Under the pieces are notes generated by a model. The model saw only the letters and a program-made list of their open reading frames with translations, had not been told where the DNA came from and searched no databases. A stretch of 64,000 nt of DNA from the NCBI GenBank assembly GCA_946902875.1, contig OX336340.1, positions 17,561,566 to 17,625,565 on the forward strand, read 5' to 3'. Both the position numbers and the translations under genes were made by a program. The DNA is from Nematopogon swammerdamellus (taxonomy: Eukaryota; Arthropoda; Insecta; Lepidoptera; Adelidae). Shown piece after piece: positions 10,826 to 22,555 of this stretch. The number at the start of each line of letters is the position of its first letter. Position 1 is the first letter of the stretch.

Positions 10826-11236
10826 GCGCCGGGTGGCCGAGTGGTTTGGGCATCGGCTTCTCATGCGAGAGGTCCGTGGTTCGAATCCGGTCGGCGTGCA
10901 CCAATGAGTTTTTTCTGACGAAAAAATTTACGTGCATACCTACACCTGCTGCTTCACCGTTCGGAACCGGTGTAAAACTGTAGGTCCCTTCCTTAGCCCC
11001 TTAATAGGTGGTAGGCTCAAATTGTAGCCGAATGGGTTTGTACCACCGTACTGGATGTAAGATAGCCGCATAGCAGCCTCGGCTGTGTTCTCCTCTAGTC
11101 CAGTATAGCCAGCAATCCAGGGAAGTCTCCGGTATGGCACCTACCTTCTCGGAGGTGATATTGGCTGGTCGGAGCATGCGCTTTGTCCCCTCCGACTCAG
11201 CCACCCATACCGGATAACAAAAAAATAAATAAAAAA
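10826..11236 (+). mobile_element. SINE group A, full length
   Basis: Head with A box TGGCCGAGTGG and B box GGTTCGAATCC; body and 3' end ATACCGGATAACAAAAAAATA as in 6583-6988. Open frames here on the - strand (10569-11249) are only translations of the SINE. Confidence 0.9.
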
Positions 11237-11504
11237 TGCTGGTGTACATGTTGTAACTAAGGCTGATGTCCTAAATAGTGATAGCGGAATATCACGATCA
11301 TGTAAGCGCCCGCTAACATCTCGTCCTCCTCTTTATAAATAGCGGCAGGGTATTATTGGGACACGCTGTAAATAGCCACAGCGTGTACCGGTATACTAAA
11401 ATTGTGTAGCGGTGCATATTGTGCTATTTTAAGGCTACTATAATACTGAATTTGATCGGCAATTTTTAACTCATAAACGGGACAAAGTAAACGAATTAAC
11501 CGTT

Positions 11505-11746
11505 AGCGTCGAGCCACACATAAGATGTCTTGCGACGCCCATGGACATTCGGACGCATGCGGGGGCTGCAATGCCATGCCGGCCTGACAGATGCCCATTC
11601 ACGCCTCTCTCGAAGGACCCGAGACTATACTTGGGGAGAAATATGTGGGCAGGGAGAGCGTTCCAGAGTTTACCGGTTCTGTGGAGGAAGAATCTGCAGA
11701 ACCGATTTGTACGCAACCGCGGTAAGTTCAGCGTATAGGGATGCAA
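11505..11746 (-). mobile_element. LINE 3' end, best preserved reverse-transcriptase tail
   Basis: The - strand frame 11471-11746 reads LRTNRFCRFFLHRTGKLWNA, then LPAHIF, LGSFERGVNGHLSGRHGIAA. This is the conserved C-terminus of jockey-like non-LTR retrotransposon proteins. The 5' part of the element is missing. Copies at 8620, 8920 and 10400 belong to the same family. Confidence 0.72.
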
Positions 11747-12004
11747 GCAATCCCTGCCCAGTGCGCGTTGTACGGAGGCGGAAAGGGGACCGCTTAATCG
11801 GTACGTGTACTTCTTCAGAAACTTGCGACGACTGTGTTTCCTCCAATCTAATACTGGATTTCGGCGGTACGGAACTGTTTTCTGCCGGCGATTTAATAGT
11901 TAAAGGTGCGGAACCCTAAAAAAGGAAAGGTTTTACATATAGGCCAAGTTAATGTTTATCATTCGCTCCGATAATCCGTTTTCTAGTATTGTTTGAGACA
12001 CGTC

Positions 12005-12399
12005 AATATAGTTTTTTTTTTATGGAAACTGACACGGTTGGCTACATCACCTACAACATCCGTGATGTCAGCCCATAACACCGGGTGAACTAGGTGCCAT
12101 GTCAGTGCTTCCCCCTTTGATCGTGCCGGCTACACTGAACTGGTCGGAAAACACAAACTATTTACATAGCCGTTTCGACCGACGTTTCATTCAGTGCGGT
12201 GGTACCAACCCGGGCGGGTTGAACCCTACCACCAAGTAAGATTAGGAGGGAAGGGACCTACAGTTTTACGAGGAATCCGAACCTCGGTCAGCCTCCAACG
12301 GTCAGCGGTCACCCATCCAAGTACTGACCGCACCCAGCGTTGCTTAACATTCAATAGCGACAGTTGACTGTATGCACCACTGAGCTATCGAGGCTGACA
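12005..12399 (-). mobile_element. SINE group B, full length, tRNA/5S-like head
   Basis: On the - strand: TGTCAGCCTCGATAGCTCAG head, the 5S-like segment at about 12300-12350, B-box-like GGTTCGGATTCC region, body, and the TCAGTTTCCATAAAAAAAAA tail. It is one of the most complete copies. Confidence 0.88.
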
Positions 12400-12483
12400 A
12401 AAAGCTCTCGTCGTCATCAGCTCTATTTACGTGTCTCGAACTATAACCTAACTAAGCACTTCGACACCTATTGTGTGATACCA

Positions 12484-12528
12484 TCCTTCCTTATTCCTTA
12501 TTCCTTATTCCTTTCCTTTCCTTACCTA
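12484..12528. repeat. microsatellite (TTATTCC)n / (CCTTT)n
   Basis: A short run of TTCCTTATTCCTTATTCC units passes into CTTTCCTTTCC. It adjoins the repeat at 12525. Confidence 0.7.
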
Positions 12529-12762
12529 TAATAAAATCCAACGTCTGCTTTCTGTCTGAGTGTCTGAGTGTCTGAGTGTATGTCTGTCTGTCCGCTTATA
12601 ACTCGAGAACCACTGAACCGATTTTAATGAAACAAAATTCTACGGATAGCTTGATTCTTCCCATCAACTATAGGCTACTTACTATCACGCTAAATGGTTT
12701 ATGAGGTTAGCAGTGAAGTGAAATATGAGAGCGGGCGGAGCCGTGGGCACAGCTTGTACCTA
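12525..12762 (+). repeat. interspersed repeat family E (inverted copy at 52857-53068)
   Basis: It starts TAATAAAATCCAACGTCTGC and holds a GTCTGAGTGTCTGAG short tandem. It continues through CTCGAGAACCACTGAACCG and GCTTGATTCTTCCCATCAAC to GGCGGAGCCGTGGGCACAGC. The same sequence is found inverted and highly similar at 52857-53068. No coding potential; transposon type not determined. Confidence 0.75.
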
Positions 12763-12799
12763 TATACATACCTATGTAGTATGTGGTATGATATACATA

Positions 12800-13006
12800 C
12801 CTATGTGGACGCTGACCGTGGTTCGTATGCCACGTAAAACTGTAGGTCCACCCCTCCCTTCTTTTGAAAGGACGGTTGAAACGGCTAGGTAAATTGTTCA
12901 TTATTTTCTGTTCAGTTCAGCACTGACATGGCACCTAGTTCACCGAGGTCCTCATGGGCTGACATCACGGACGTAGTAGGTATAGCCAACCGTGTCAGTT
13001 TCCATA
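12800..13006 (+). mobile_element. SINE group B, 5'-truncated
   Basis: It begins at the GCTGACCGTGGTTCG point, lacks the head, and has an internal deletion in the body. It ends AACCGTGTCAGTTTCCATA. Confidence 0.7.
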
Positions 13007-13009
13007 ATA

Positions 13010-13490
13010 TATACATATATTCATCCTTACTGCATACTTTCCTTCTTATTTCAACCACCTTACACATTGATTGCCAAATTGTTGACTGACTATAATCATT
13101 GGTCCTGTCTAATTAGTTATAATTTAATACTATCGACAACGCTAATCCTTTTTTATAAATTAGTCATGTCATTTTCATTCCAAATTTGAGTGCCGATTTC
13201 GCGCCCAGATGTTATTGAAAGCGGAAGCAATTACTCAAGGAATTACTAATATTCTGTTACAAGAACGAAAGGTCAACAATGCTCTGGCCTTAACATCAAA
13301 ATTAAAAGTCGTAAAGCAAAAGTAGTTCAGTTTCAGCGACAGAAATATCCTACTTCCCTGTAACTACTCAACGAGTGTTACTGAAAACCTTTGTGCTGAA
13401 ACGGAGTAGGTATATACAGCGTGATTCGAAGAAACTGTGATATTTTAAATTAAATATTATAGAAAATATTACCCTGGACATTATCATTTC
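13010..13490. other. AT-rich spacer
   Basis: Nothing recognisable as gene or repeat. Confidence 0.3.
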
Positions 13491-13491
13491 A

Positions 13492-13618
13492 CTATTACCT
13501 AGCTACATACATACATACCACACTTTGTATCCCGACAATCGGGGTAAGCAGAGTAATCATAGTTCTGCTGTACTCTTGTAAATTACAGCACAACACCGAC
13601 CACCACGTTTAGCAAAGT
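13492..13618 (-). mobile_element. short (GTAT)n-tailed element with hairpin head
   Basis: On the - strand it reads GCTAAACGTGGTGGTCGGTG, TGTAATTTAC, an arm that can pair back (GCACAACACCG against CGGTGTTGTGC), then GGGATACAAAGTGTGGTATG with a TATG tail. The same short form occurs at 31573-31690 and truncated at 34673-34775. A long form with a reverse-transcriptase fragment is at 25895-26444. Confidence 0.65.
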
Positions 13619-13629
13619 ATTACCTAGCT

Positions 13630-15260
13630 CTTTATATAGATCGCCTCATACACGTACACACATAATATCCACAAAGCGCTGCTACAAACGAGATCAGCTT
13701 TTCTGCGAGGCAAAAATACCAACAAAAGAAAACCAGGCATCGCATAAAACTTGTCATGTTTACACGGTGCGTCGTCTTCGCTGTAAGTTACATAATGCAA
13801 AAGAAGTGCCGCCCCCGCGCGACCCACCTGCCAGCCGCCGCCGGCACGACCGATACGACGCTACTGTACGATCAACAAATACTTTGGAGATACGCATAAT
13901 ATGTGCAGTCTTCATGATATAAAAACGGATATTTATTACTGGATAAACGGCAGAGACGGGGCTTCGGCGGACTTTTCAGAAATTTATTATTTGTAGGTTT
14001 TCTTAGTTTTAATTTTAGTTTTAGTGAAAGAAAATATCATAAAGGTATCATAATTTTCTACGATTATTTTGACATTTCGAATGTATTTGATTAACACGGA
14101 AATTCATTCGATTGTTGACTGGGCATTCGTATCCGTGAATTACCTACTGTATTTAGTCGGACAGAAGGACCAAGTCGAATTGTTCAAAGAAATGGTCTAC
14201 CATACCAACCATGTATGACATGCTTATAGAAAGAATAATAAAATATAATATTAAATAATGCCCCTTTTGATAGTTATTTTAATGTTTGTTAGGTAGGTTT
14301 ATTTCTTTGGTTATTAGTATTACTTTTTTATATTTTATGTTACATTTATTTTAAATGAAACGTACAATCAATTCACTTTTTATATTAAATAATATATTAC
14401 CATAATCATCATCATAGCATAATCAGTTAAACTGTAACTGTTCGGAGTTTCATTAGACCTCATCGTACGGCAAAAGATGATTATCAATTCGGGCATCCCT
14501 ACGCTTGTGTCACCTGCGAGTACCTTACCGTACCTGGCTACGCCCTTGTCCAGAACCGAAATTGAATTTTCCACATCTGTTCTTTTTCCATTCCTGCAGG
14601 AAACTCTCTACGCTGAGCGCTTGTTATCACATTCCACAGGTGTATTTTCACTTACAACATGCACTTTCATTCCCAGCGACAGTAAATTCAATAAATCTCT
14701 CTCTACTATTAATTTATTGGCTTGGGCATTGGGCAACTGACTTGGGAAGTATATCCAATGAAAACTCAACTTCCGGCAGTTTCTTTTCATATTCAACGTC
14801 TTTTGTCAACAAATTATTGCAAATACCTATTTGACCAATTATACGACAGTTATTTATAGAACATTTTCTCGAATTTAAAGTAAGCTACAGCACTGTGGTT
14901 ACTACAGAAACACTCTGTACCAGCGTTACTAATAGACTCAGTTGGCTTGAAGCGTGTAAAGTGAAGGAAAACATAGTTAACCTTTAATTTAATGGTACTT
15001 TAACGTTTGTAATGTTTACGTTTCGGTTACAGAATCGTAAAAAGTATAACCGACAAACCTAAGACGTAAGAACTGGGATGAGTTAATTAAAATAAATATA
15101 AATGGATTCTGACGCAGTATAATGCGCGTGTCTGTACTCTGTAGTCCTTGCGCTATAGAATCAAGCTTGGAATTAAGTAGTATAAATTAGTTTATCTTTT
15201 AAATAAATATTTATTTGATTATCTTATAAATTCATGTGTAATTTTAATAAAATACGCTCC
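13630..15260. other. long AT-rich spacer without a supported gene
   Basis: A small CpG-rich patch (13800-13865) holds a possible splice-donor-like sequence on the - strand, but no exon can be built. Open frames at 14477-14834 (+) and 14608-14796 (-) overlap antisense in sequence of higher complexity than the surroundings. The - strand frame reads fluently (for example LPNAQANKLIVERDLLNLLS) and may be a decayed transposon ORF. I cannot place it. Confidence 0.3.
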
Positions 15261-15264
15261 TCCA

Positions 15265-15452
15265 ATTTTACATTTCCATTCGCCAGTCCTCCCGGCATTC
15301 AGCGGTACGGAACCACTGCTTTCCGCCGACGTACTTGATGTCGTCGTCCCACCTGGCGGGTAGTCTTCCCACAATCCGTTTTCCTTTCCACGGCTGCCAG
15401 TGTTGGACACACAACGGTCGTCGTCTCTTCGGCTAATGTGCTCAGCCCACTG
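15265..15452 (-). mobile_element. LINE reverse-transcriptase C-terminal remnant
   Basis: On the - strand the translation includes QWAEHISRRDDDR and, in a shifted frame, the GRLPARWDDDIK-type segment followed by GGKQWFRTA. It is the same protein tail as the better-kept copy at 28993-29247 and has at least one frameshift. Confidence 0.65.
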
Positions 15453-15459
15453 CCAAAAG

Positions 15460-16300
15460 TCGATTATAAAACAAGAACCCAATTTCACCCCGCAGTTTAT
15501 TAAAAATACGCAGTTACGGTGCAAATGGTGATTTTTACGATTAATAAAATTCATAAGCAAAACAAAATCAGCCACATCCTTACCGCGAACTGCCTTCGTC
15601 GACTATTATTTAAATATGTATATAGATCGAGACACGTAAGTAAATAGAGCTCTCATCGCCCTGAACAAATATATGGCGAAGAGAACTTTATCTACGTCAG
15701 TCTAACTTATTGAAAACTTAGAGATGGCTATAGCTTTCAAATTAAAATTCCACCAACATACATATTTAAAATAAAATAAATAATAAATTTATAATTTTTT
15801 TTTTATTTTAACTTTTCTCTTGTCGATCTATAACATTGGCACACTGCCTGCTCATCTGTCAACGCAATCTAAATGATCTTGACATTTATTCAGTTTTTGT
15901 GGAGCTCTTTGTTGCGCTAAAGAATTTGCGTCTGGGCAGCGAAAGTAATATTTTAGAATTTATTGCTCTTGGCATTGTTCTCGAGGCTGGGAATGTTTAC
16001 AGGGTCTGACTTCGACTGAGCTTTCGTCGCGTCGACCACAATTTTATATTATCAAAGAATTCCAAAGACAAGAAGACACAACTTTACGAGCAGATGAAGT
16101 AATCGTAAGTAAATGGTACACTGTAAACTTGAAGAACATTAAGCCATACTTTGAACACGTCGTGAGACAACGACGAAATCGGATTGATCGTCTAAATTCT
16201 AAATAATAATTTTACATACAACTTATCTGTCACAGTTGTGAATATTCATATTTTTTATTTGATTTTTTACATCACATTGGCGGTCTGCAGCCTTTTGAAG
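15460..16300. other. AT-rich spacer
   Basis: No exon, RNA gene or repeat recognised. Confidence 0.3.
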
Positions 16301-16304
16301 CAAA

Positions 16305-16713
16305 TTTTTTTTTTTTTATGTAATCCGGTATGGGTGGCTGAGTCGGAGGGGCCAAAGCGCATGCTCCGACCAGCCAATATCACCTCCGAGAAGGTAGGTG
16401 CCATACCGGAGACTTCCCTGGATTGCTGGCTATACTGGACTAGAGGAGAACACAACCGAGGTTGCTATGCGGCCATCTTACATCCAGTACGGTGGTACCA
16501 ACCCAGTCGGCTACAATTTGAGCCTAGCACCTAGTAAGGGGCAAGGGAAGGGACCCACAGTTTTACACCGGTTCCGAACGGTGAAGCAGCAGGTGTAGGT
16601 ATGCACGTAAATTTTTTCGTCAGAAAAAACTCATTGGTACACGCCGACCGGATTCGAACCTCGGACCTCTCGCATGAGAAGCCGCATGCCCAAACCACTC
16701 GGCCACCCGCCGC
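16305..16713 (-). mobile_element. SINE group A, full length, inverted
   Basis: On the - strand: CGCGGCGGGTGGCCGAGTGG head, B box GGTTCGAATCC, full body, ATCCGGTATGGGTGG on the + side followed by the A tail (T run at 16306-16317). Highly similar to 6583-6988 and 10826-11236. Confidence 0.9.
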
Positions 16714-16756
16714 GTGGTGTATTTTTATGGATGTTATTATATAATAGGGCGGGCTT

Positions 16757-16880
16757 ATTACCTTAGGCAATTTCCTCCACTCAACCCGGTGGACCTACAT
16801 TTTTTACATGGAATCCGAACCATGGAGCTGTAGGTGATGGTATGCACGTGATTTTTTTCAAATCAGAAAAAACGCATGTA
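16757..16880 (-). mobile_element. fragment of a variant group-A SINE
   Basis: On the - strand: ATGCGTTTTTTCTGATTTGA, CGTGCATACC, GGTTCGGATTCCATG, then GGTCCACCGGG and GGAGGAAATTGCC. The same variant body is attached to a tRNA-like head at 57434-57622. Confidence 0.65.
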
Positions 16881-16911
16881 TGTTCGGGACGAAGTAATCA
16901 ATCATCATCAA

Positions 16912-17760
16912 TCATCAATACTAATAATAAATCTGTAAGGGGTGGTCATGGAGTAAGTTACTTTGTTTTAGGAAATATTGAGTTTGTAGCCTCTATGTAT
17001 GATACTAAAGCTAAATTGACGATTTTTAGAAATCTTTTCTGTATGTATGTATGTATGTATGTTCCGCCATAACTCTTAAACCGATCATCCGAACTCGATG
17101 CAACTTTGTACAAGCACATTTAACTATATGGGACACAGGATAGGCTACATAAAATTCAGTTCCGGTTACGCTAAGATGTGGCTCCCATACAAACCGATAT
17201 GTTCAATCCGCGCGCCTTAGTACTATACATAGGTATTTACCGAGCGAGCGGCAGTTGGAGGCGCGGCGGCGGCGGCGCGGGGGAGGCGCGGCCTATAAAC
17301 TCAACAGCGAACCGAGCAGCCGCACTATATTTCTCTTTCACGCAAAAACTACTGAACAGATTTTGATGAGCCTTTACAGTACCATAGCTTATACATCAAA
17401 AAGGCTATAATTTATACAAACATTGTGTAAATTTGCCCAAATATCGATAAATGCTAAGTAATTTGGACAAATAGTTTAAAAGTTACGACGATGAAAATGT
17501 CTTGAGAGAAGCGCTGCGCTTCTCTCAGCGGGGGGCAGCGGGGCGAGGCGAAAATGTTTGTATGAATTTCCTCCATAAAATTTAAGCCGATCATCTAAAT
17601 TCGATTAAAATTACTACACGCACATTTAGCTATACCGAGACACAGGATAGGCTAAATAAAATTCAGTTCCGGTTATGCTAATATGTGGAGTATTTTACTT
17701 AGTTAGGTAGGTATCTAAAGTATTTGATTTATTTTAATTTAATTTTCTTATTTTAATATC
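16912..17760. repeat. mosaic repeat with an internally duplicated segment
   Basis: It starts TACTAATAATAAATCTGTAA, which recurs at 25157-25216. Two diverged copies of a roughly 110-bp segment (AACCGATCATCC...GACACAGGATAGGCTA...ATTCAGTTCCGGTTA) lie at about 17075-17180 and 17580-17690. A GATG tail-like TATGTATGTATG run is at 17041-17060, and a GC-rich insert at 17235-17300. No coding region is evident. Confidence 0.5.
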
Positions 17761-17761
17761 G

Positions 17762-19200
17762 ATAGCTTTTTCCCGCGGATTCGCTCGCGTGAAATTCGTA
17801 TTTCAAAAGAAAAAACTAAGTAACTTAGGCCGGGGCCGGAGGGCGAACTGGATTCAGATAAAAACAATAAACATTCTCAAAGAAAGTAAGTAACATACTA
17901 AAGGCGAGGCTGAAGGCCTAGCTGCGTTCAGGAAGAGGTTAAACCTTTTCGAAGAAAATAAGCAACAAAGGGCGAGGCCGAAGGCCAAGCTGCGTTCAGG
18001 AAGACCTTCAACCTTCTCGAACAAGTTCTCGAAGAAAGTAAGTAACTGAGGGCGAGGCCTAAGGTCGAGCTGCGTTCAGGAAGACTATAATCCTTCTCGA
18101 AGAAAGTAAGTAACTAAGGGCGTGGCCGAAGGCCAAGCTGTATTCTGGAAGACACTAAACCTTCTCGATGACAGTAAGTAACTATGGGCGATAGTTACTT
18201 ACTTTCTTCAAGACGGTTTATAGTCTTCCTGAACGAAGCTCGGCCTTCGGCCTCGCCCTCAATTACTTAATTTCTTCAAGAAGGTTTATGGTCTTCCTGA
18301 ACGCAGCTCGGCCTTCGGCCTCGCCTTTAGTTACTTACTTTCTTCGAGAAGGTTTATGGTCTTCCTGAACGCAGCTCGGCCTTCGGCCTCGCCCTCTGTT
18401 ACTTACTTTCTTCGAAAAGGTTATCGTCTTCCTGAACGCAGCTCGGCCTTCGGCCTCGCCCTCAGTTAGATACTTACTTTCATCAAGAAGGTTTATAGTC
18501 TTCCTGAACGCAGCTCGGCCTTCGGCCTCGCCCTTAGTTACTTACTTTCTTCGAGAAGGTTTATGGTCTTCCTGAACGCAGCTGGGCCTTCGGCCTCGCC
18601 CTCAATTACTTACTTTCTTTGAGTAGGTTTATCGTCTTCCTGAACGCAGCTCGGCCTTCGGCCTCGCCCTCAATTACTTAATTTCCTCGAGAAGGTTTAT
18701 AGTCTTCCTGAACGCAGCTCGGCCTTCGGCCTCGCCCTTAGTTACTTACTTTCTTCGAGAAGGTTTATGGTCTTCCTGAGCGCAGCTCGGCCTTCGGCCT
18801 CGCCCTCTGTTACTTACTTCTTCAAAAAGGTTATCGTCTTCCTGAACGCAGCTCGGCCTTCGGCCTCGCCCTCAGTGACTTACTTTCTTCAAGAAGGTTT
18901 ATAGTCTTACTGTACGCAGCTCGGCCTTCGGCCTCGCCCTCAATTACTTACTTTCTTTGAGTGGGTTTATCGTCTTCCTGAACGAAGCTCGGCCTTCGGC
19001 CTCGCCCTTAGTTACTTACTTTCTTCGAGAAGGTTTATTGTCTTCCAGAATGCAGCTCAGCCTGAAGCCTCGCCGTTACTTACTTACTTTAGTTGAGAAG
19101 GTTTATCGTTTACCTTACTTAACGCAGATCGGCCTTAGTTACTTACTTGCTTTCTTTGAAATACGAATTTCACGCGAGCGAAGCCGCGGGCAAAAGCTAT
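17762..19200. mobile_element. foldback-like element: 46-bp inverted ends enclosing inverted 68-bp tandem repeats
   Basis: The two ends are 46-bp inverted repeats (17762-17807 and 19155-19200, 44 of 46 identical) starting ATAGCTTTT(T/G)CCCGCGG. Inside are units of about 68 bp carrying GCTCGGCCTTCGGCCTCGCC and CTTACTTTCTTCGAGAAGG. About five units lie in one orientation (about 17825-18185) and about fourteen in the other (about 18190-19140). Such tandem repeats in opposing arms are the hallmark of Foldback/Galileo-type elements; this copy has no protein-coding part. No certain target duplication is seen. The 104-codon frame at 18957-19271 is only a translation of the array. Confidence 0.72.
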
Positions 19201-19204
19201 TTGA

Positions 19205-19735
19205 TATAAAATTACAACAGCATTTCTATATAGTCGTGCTTTTTACTTCCCTACAGAAGATGTTATCTTAAGCAGCATAATGTACAAACGATTACTAGAA
19301 AAATTTGAACAATCTTTTGATTTCACCGTTCTTGGGTGGTAGCTTTTCTAGGGTATAAGAAGGGGGGCGGGCATGGGTTTAAGAGTACAATGAAAACAAA
19401 ACATGAACCTATTTTATAAATTCCGAGAGAAAAGTCTCTTGATGAATGCGACATTTTGTTGTTTAAACAATACCTACTTCATATTACACAATCCAGTGTA
19501 TATAGGAATGTATTTTGTTTGTTAGTCATTAGCGCGAAATCTAAACCACGAATTAACCGGAAACTTTACATGGTGGTAGCGTAGGTTAACTGTATGCTTA
19601 TTTCTAACCCGACGCGATCGAAACCGCACAAAAGTATTTTTTTTTTATATCTACTTACATACAAATTGTAAAGGTCATGAAAAACATTTTCTCGAACGTT
19701 TGCTTTCTTTCTATGAACACCGTCGTTTCATTGAA
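19205..19735. other. AT-rich spacer
   Basis: Nothing recognised. Confidence 0.3.
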
Positions 19736-19737
19736 TT

Positions 19738-20006
19738 TTTTTTTTATGGAAACTGACACAGTTGGCTACATCACCTAATTACACCCGTGATGTCAGCCCA
19801 TGACTACTAGTGCCATGTCAGTGCTTCCCTTCGGTCGTGCCGGATACACTGAACTGGACGGAAAACACGAACTATTTAAATAGCCGTTTCGACTGACCTT
19901 TCATTCAGTGCGGTGGTACCACAGAGCATCAAATGCGCGCGCCCGCGCGGGCGGTAGGTATTTGATGCTCTGTGGGTGGTACCAAACCCGGCCGGGGTAA
20001 AACCGG
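19738..20006 (-). mobile_element. SINE group B, truncated, split by a micro-MITE
   Basis: The common body from the TCAGTTTCC end to the AACCCGGCCGGG region is present on the - strand; the head is missing. It is interrupted at 19920-19974 by a 55-bp palindromic insert that duplicated GGTGGTAC. Confidence 0.8.
19920..19974. mobile_element. 55-bp hAT-like micro-MITE with perfect 8-bp target duplication
   Basis: Its ends are CACAGAGCATCAAAT and the reverse complement, identical to the ends of the 294-bp element at 1340-1633; between them are only a few GC-rich bases. The flanks are an exact direct repeat GGTGGTAC (19912-19919 and 19975-19982). Removing the insert plus one repeat restores the uninterrupted SINE sequence seen in other copies, which confirms insertion. 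Confidence 0.88.
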
Positions 20007-20479
20007 AAAGGACGTTTTTTGTCAATGTGTTCCGAGTGTTTGTTATTTTGACTGCCAGGATTTTTACCTGTGACAAAGCGAAGATGTTTAATTATATCGT
20101 AACTACAGGTTGCGTGTGTGTATGTATGTAAGCTGTTGCCATTTTTTCTCAAAAATAGCTAAACCGATTTCGGTGCTGTTCATTTTTTAATGCTAATTAC
20201 GTTTATTTAATTTCAGTAGCTCAATAAATATAATATCTAGACCCAGCGCGCCCTATGTGTCTGCAACTATGTCTATGTATCTGTAACTATTCTCGCTCGT
20301 AATTCGCCTGACCGCACGTGCGAAGGAAACGGGTCGAAATACAACGCAAACAAACCAATACTGTTTATACGTGCGTGCGTAGGTACATAGGTATACACAC
20401 ACACATTGTATTGTAGAGTGTATTGTGTGTATGGCACACAGTTGGAAGAAATGTTTATTATCTATAGTTGGAGGTAGTA

Positions 20480-20720
20480 GTCCCTTCCCTTCTTACCTTA
20501 CAGGTGGTAGGGTTTAACCCGCTTGGGTTGGTACTACCGTTTTCATTGACCGACCTTCGTTCAGTGCTGGTTTACCAATCCGAACGGGTTAATTGCTACC
20601 AGCTAAATTTGTAAGTGCATAGTAAGATAAAGGGATGAAACTACAGTGTCAAATCCGAACCACTGCCGATTTCAACGGTCGTACGGCCACCCATCCAAAG
20701 CCTGGCCGCACCCTAGTAGA
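20480..20720. repeat. mosaic of rearranged group-B SINE pieces
   Basis: A + oriented piece (20485-20545, ...GGTAGGGTTTAACCCG...) is joined to - oriented pieces (20548-20720) that include CCGAACCACTG and ACCCATCCAA. This indicates old head-to-head insertion or rearrangement. Confidence 0.5.
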
Positions 20721-20824
20721 AAATATAATTAGATGAAAGCGAATCAGCGGTTACGGGACCCTCGGCACGTGAACATAGTTCACTTGACCACTTTGTTTTA
20801 ACTAATATTTAGTAGAGTATTCTA

Positions 20825-20985
20825 GGGCGGGCGGCCGCCCACAGCGCGCGTACCGGTCACGTCTCCGCCCAGACGTTTATTTACATGGCGTCTGTCGTCG
20901 CGCAGCGTGTCGCGCCGCGCGCCGCCGCCCGTGTGTGTGCCGGCCTCCGCGCCGCCGCGCCGCTCACTTTGCGGTTTCTTTGATA
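20825..20985. other. CpG-rich island, possible promoter
   Basis: The stretch is strongly GC- and CpG-rich within AT-rich DNA. It carries a 32-codon frame starting at 20885 (MASVVAQRV...), Ala/Arg-rich because of composition. No splice donor or downstream exon is evident, so I do not call a gene. It might be a promoter or 5' UTR of a gene whose exons I cannot see. Confidence 0.3.
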
Positions 20986-20989
20986 TTAT

Positions 20990-22555
20990 ATTTGATAAAT
21001 ATAGTGTTCATGTAGAACTGATTGAGCTTCTTTAAGATTAAGATAGTTTAAATCTCATCCTTACATACTACTTAATTATTATGCGGGCAGATTAGACTTT
21101 AAATAAAAATTAAGATACATGTTTTTGATATACAAGTAAATATTAATCTGCCAAATTCCTTGGGAAAACAATCTATTTCAACTATTTATACTCGTACGAT
21201 GTTATGCCGAAGCATAACATCGTAATTACGGCATGCCGTTATTAAAATAAAAATTATCTATAATTTGTTTAGCTAAAATGTATGTAAATAAGCAAGGAAA
21301 TATGCAAAAGTAACAGTTAGGGTTCTGTATCTCACGTGTTCAGTATTTGTGGCGGACTCTTAGCACTACGCACATGATACATTTTAGACACCAATACAAT
21401 TAATTCATACTAATGCCAATTTTTGGTTGTTGCGGTCGCCTTGCGCGTTAACTTTATTTCTCCAATATTTCCTCTATTTAAAATATGTTCTTATTATTAT
21501 ATCGAAATATGTTATTTTCAATAGGAATTATAAAGGTTCATATATCCGAGCAAAGCGACCGCAACAAATCGTATATAAAGCCAAATTCACATTGTGCAAC
21601 TAGAGCCATGAAATTTATTTAAGCATCAACCTGTATAAAATGTTTCAAGCAATAGTTAAGACACAGAGTTTGTAAAAACGAATGGCGTTTCATTGCGCTC
21701 TAGTATAGCAGTGCGAATGTTGGCTGAGTATTTGTAAATGTGTACCTTGGAGCAGCAGTTTCGCGGACAGGTAACCAAATGAAAAATGTGGCTCACCGTG
21801 TCTGGCACGGGCTGACTGCTGGAGCGAAGCATCATCAACCTTCGCTTCTGTTCCGCCGTCATCGACATCCTGCGGCTGCTCCTGTTATCCACCAACACCC
21901 CCAACCTATGTATAATTCCTCAACTCTCTACGTGACTCGGTTTAACTCGCTACCTCGCTGAGTACTTGAACGCAAGGGAGTAACTTTAGGACATTCGATA
22001 TTCTAACCAAATCTAGAAAAAGACGAATGCGAAAATTTATAAAATGTAATTACTTAGTTAATCGATTCATTGATAGGTTTGAAAAAAAAATTGTTAAACT
22101 GTTTGATCCGAAATACTGTTATTTTTTCTATTAAAATAATTTTATTAGAAGTTTAGATTTTACTTGTAAGAATGTTAGTGATGAAGTTTAGTAATTATTT
22201 TGTTTAAATAGACCTTTTCGTAAATGATATAATGAGCATAATTTTCACCTTTTCCGTTCCATTTTTTTTTTTTTTATTTCTGTCGGCACCAAGTTTTAAA
22301 AACTTTACTCGTGTAAGCACTTTTAAATGTTAAATTATACTTTTTATTATTAGATCACTTTTATTTGACTAATTTCCAAATGACTCTAAATACACTATAC
22401 CGATGCGTTATCATTGGCACAGTCATTGGTAATCTAATGCAACATTTTCACTGCACACTCACTTCATTTTATACAGTTTCAACTCAGTTATAAACAGCAA
22501 GTGTTTATCTGAAAGTTTAACCTATTTTCAAGCGGTTTATTTTTCTATTAACTGC
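20990..22555. other. AT-rich spacer
   Basis: No gene is recognised. A short perfect palindrome, CGATGTTATGC/GCATAACATCG, is at about 21195-21225. The overlapping antisense frames around 21656-21961 show no known domain. Confidence 0.3.

Noticed and set aside
20885..20983. Small ORF MASVVAQRV..., resembling a mitochondrial targeting peptide
   Set aside because: The Ala/Arg content follows from CpG-rich DNA; no donor, downstream exon or conservation can be shown.
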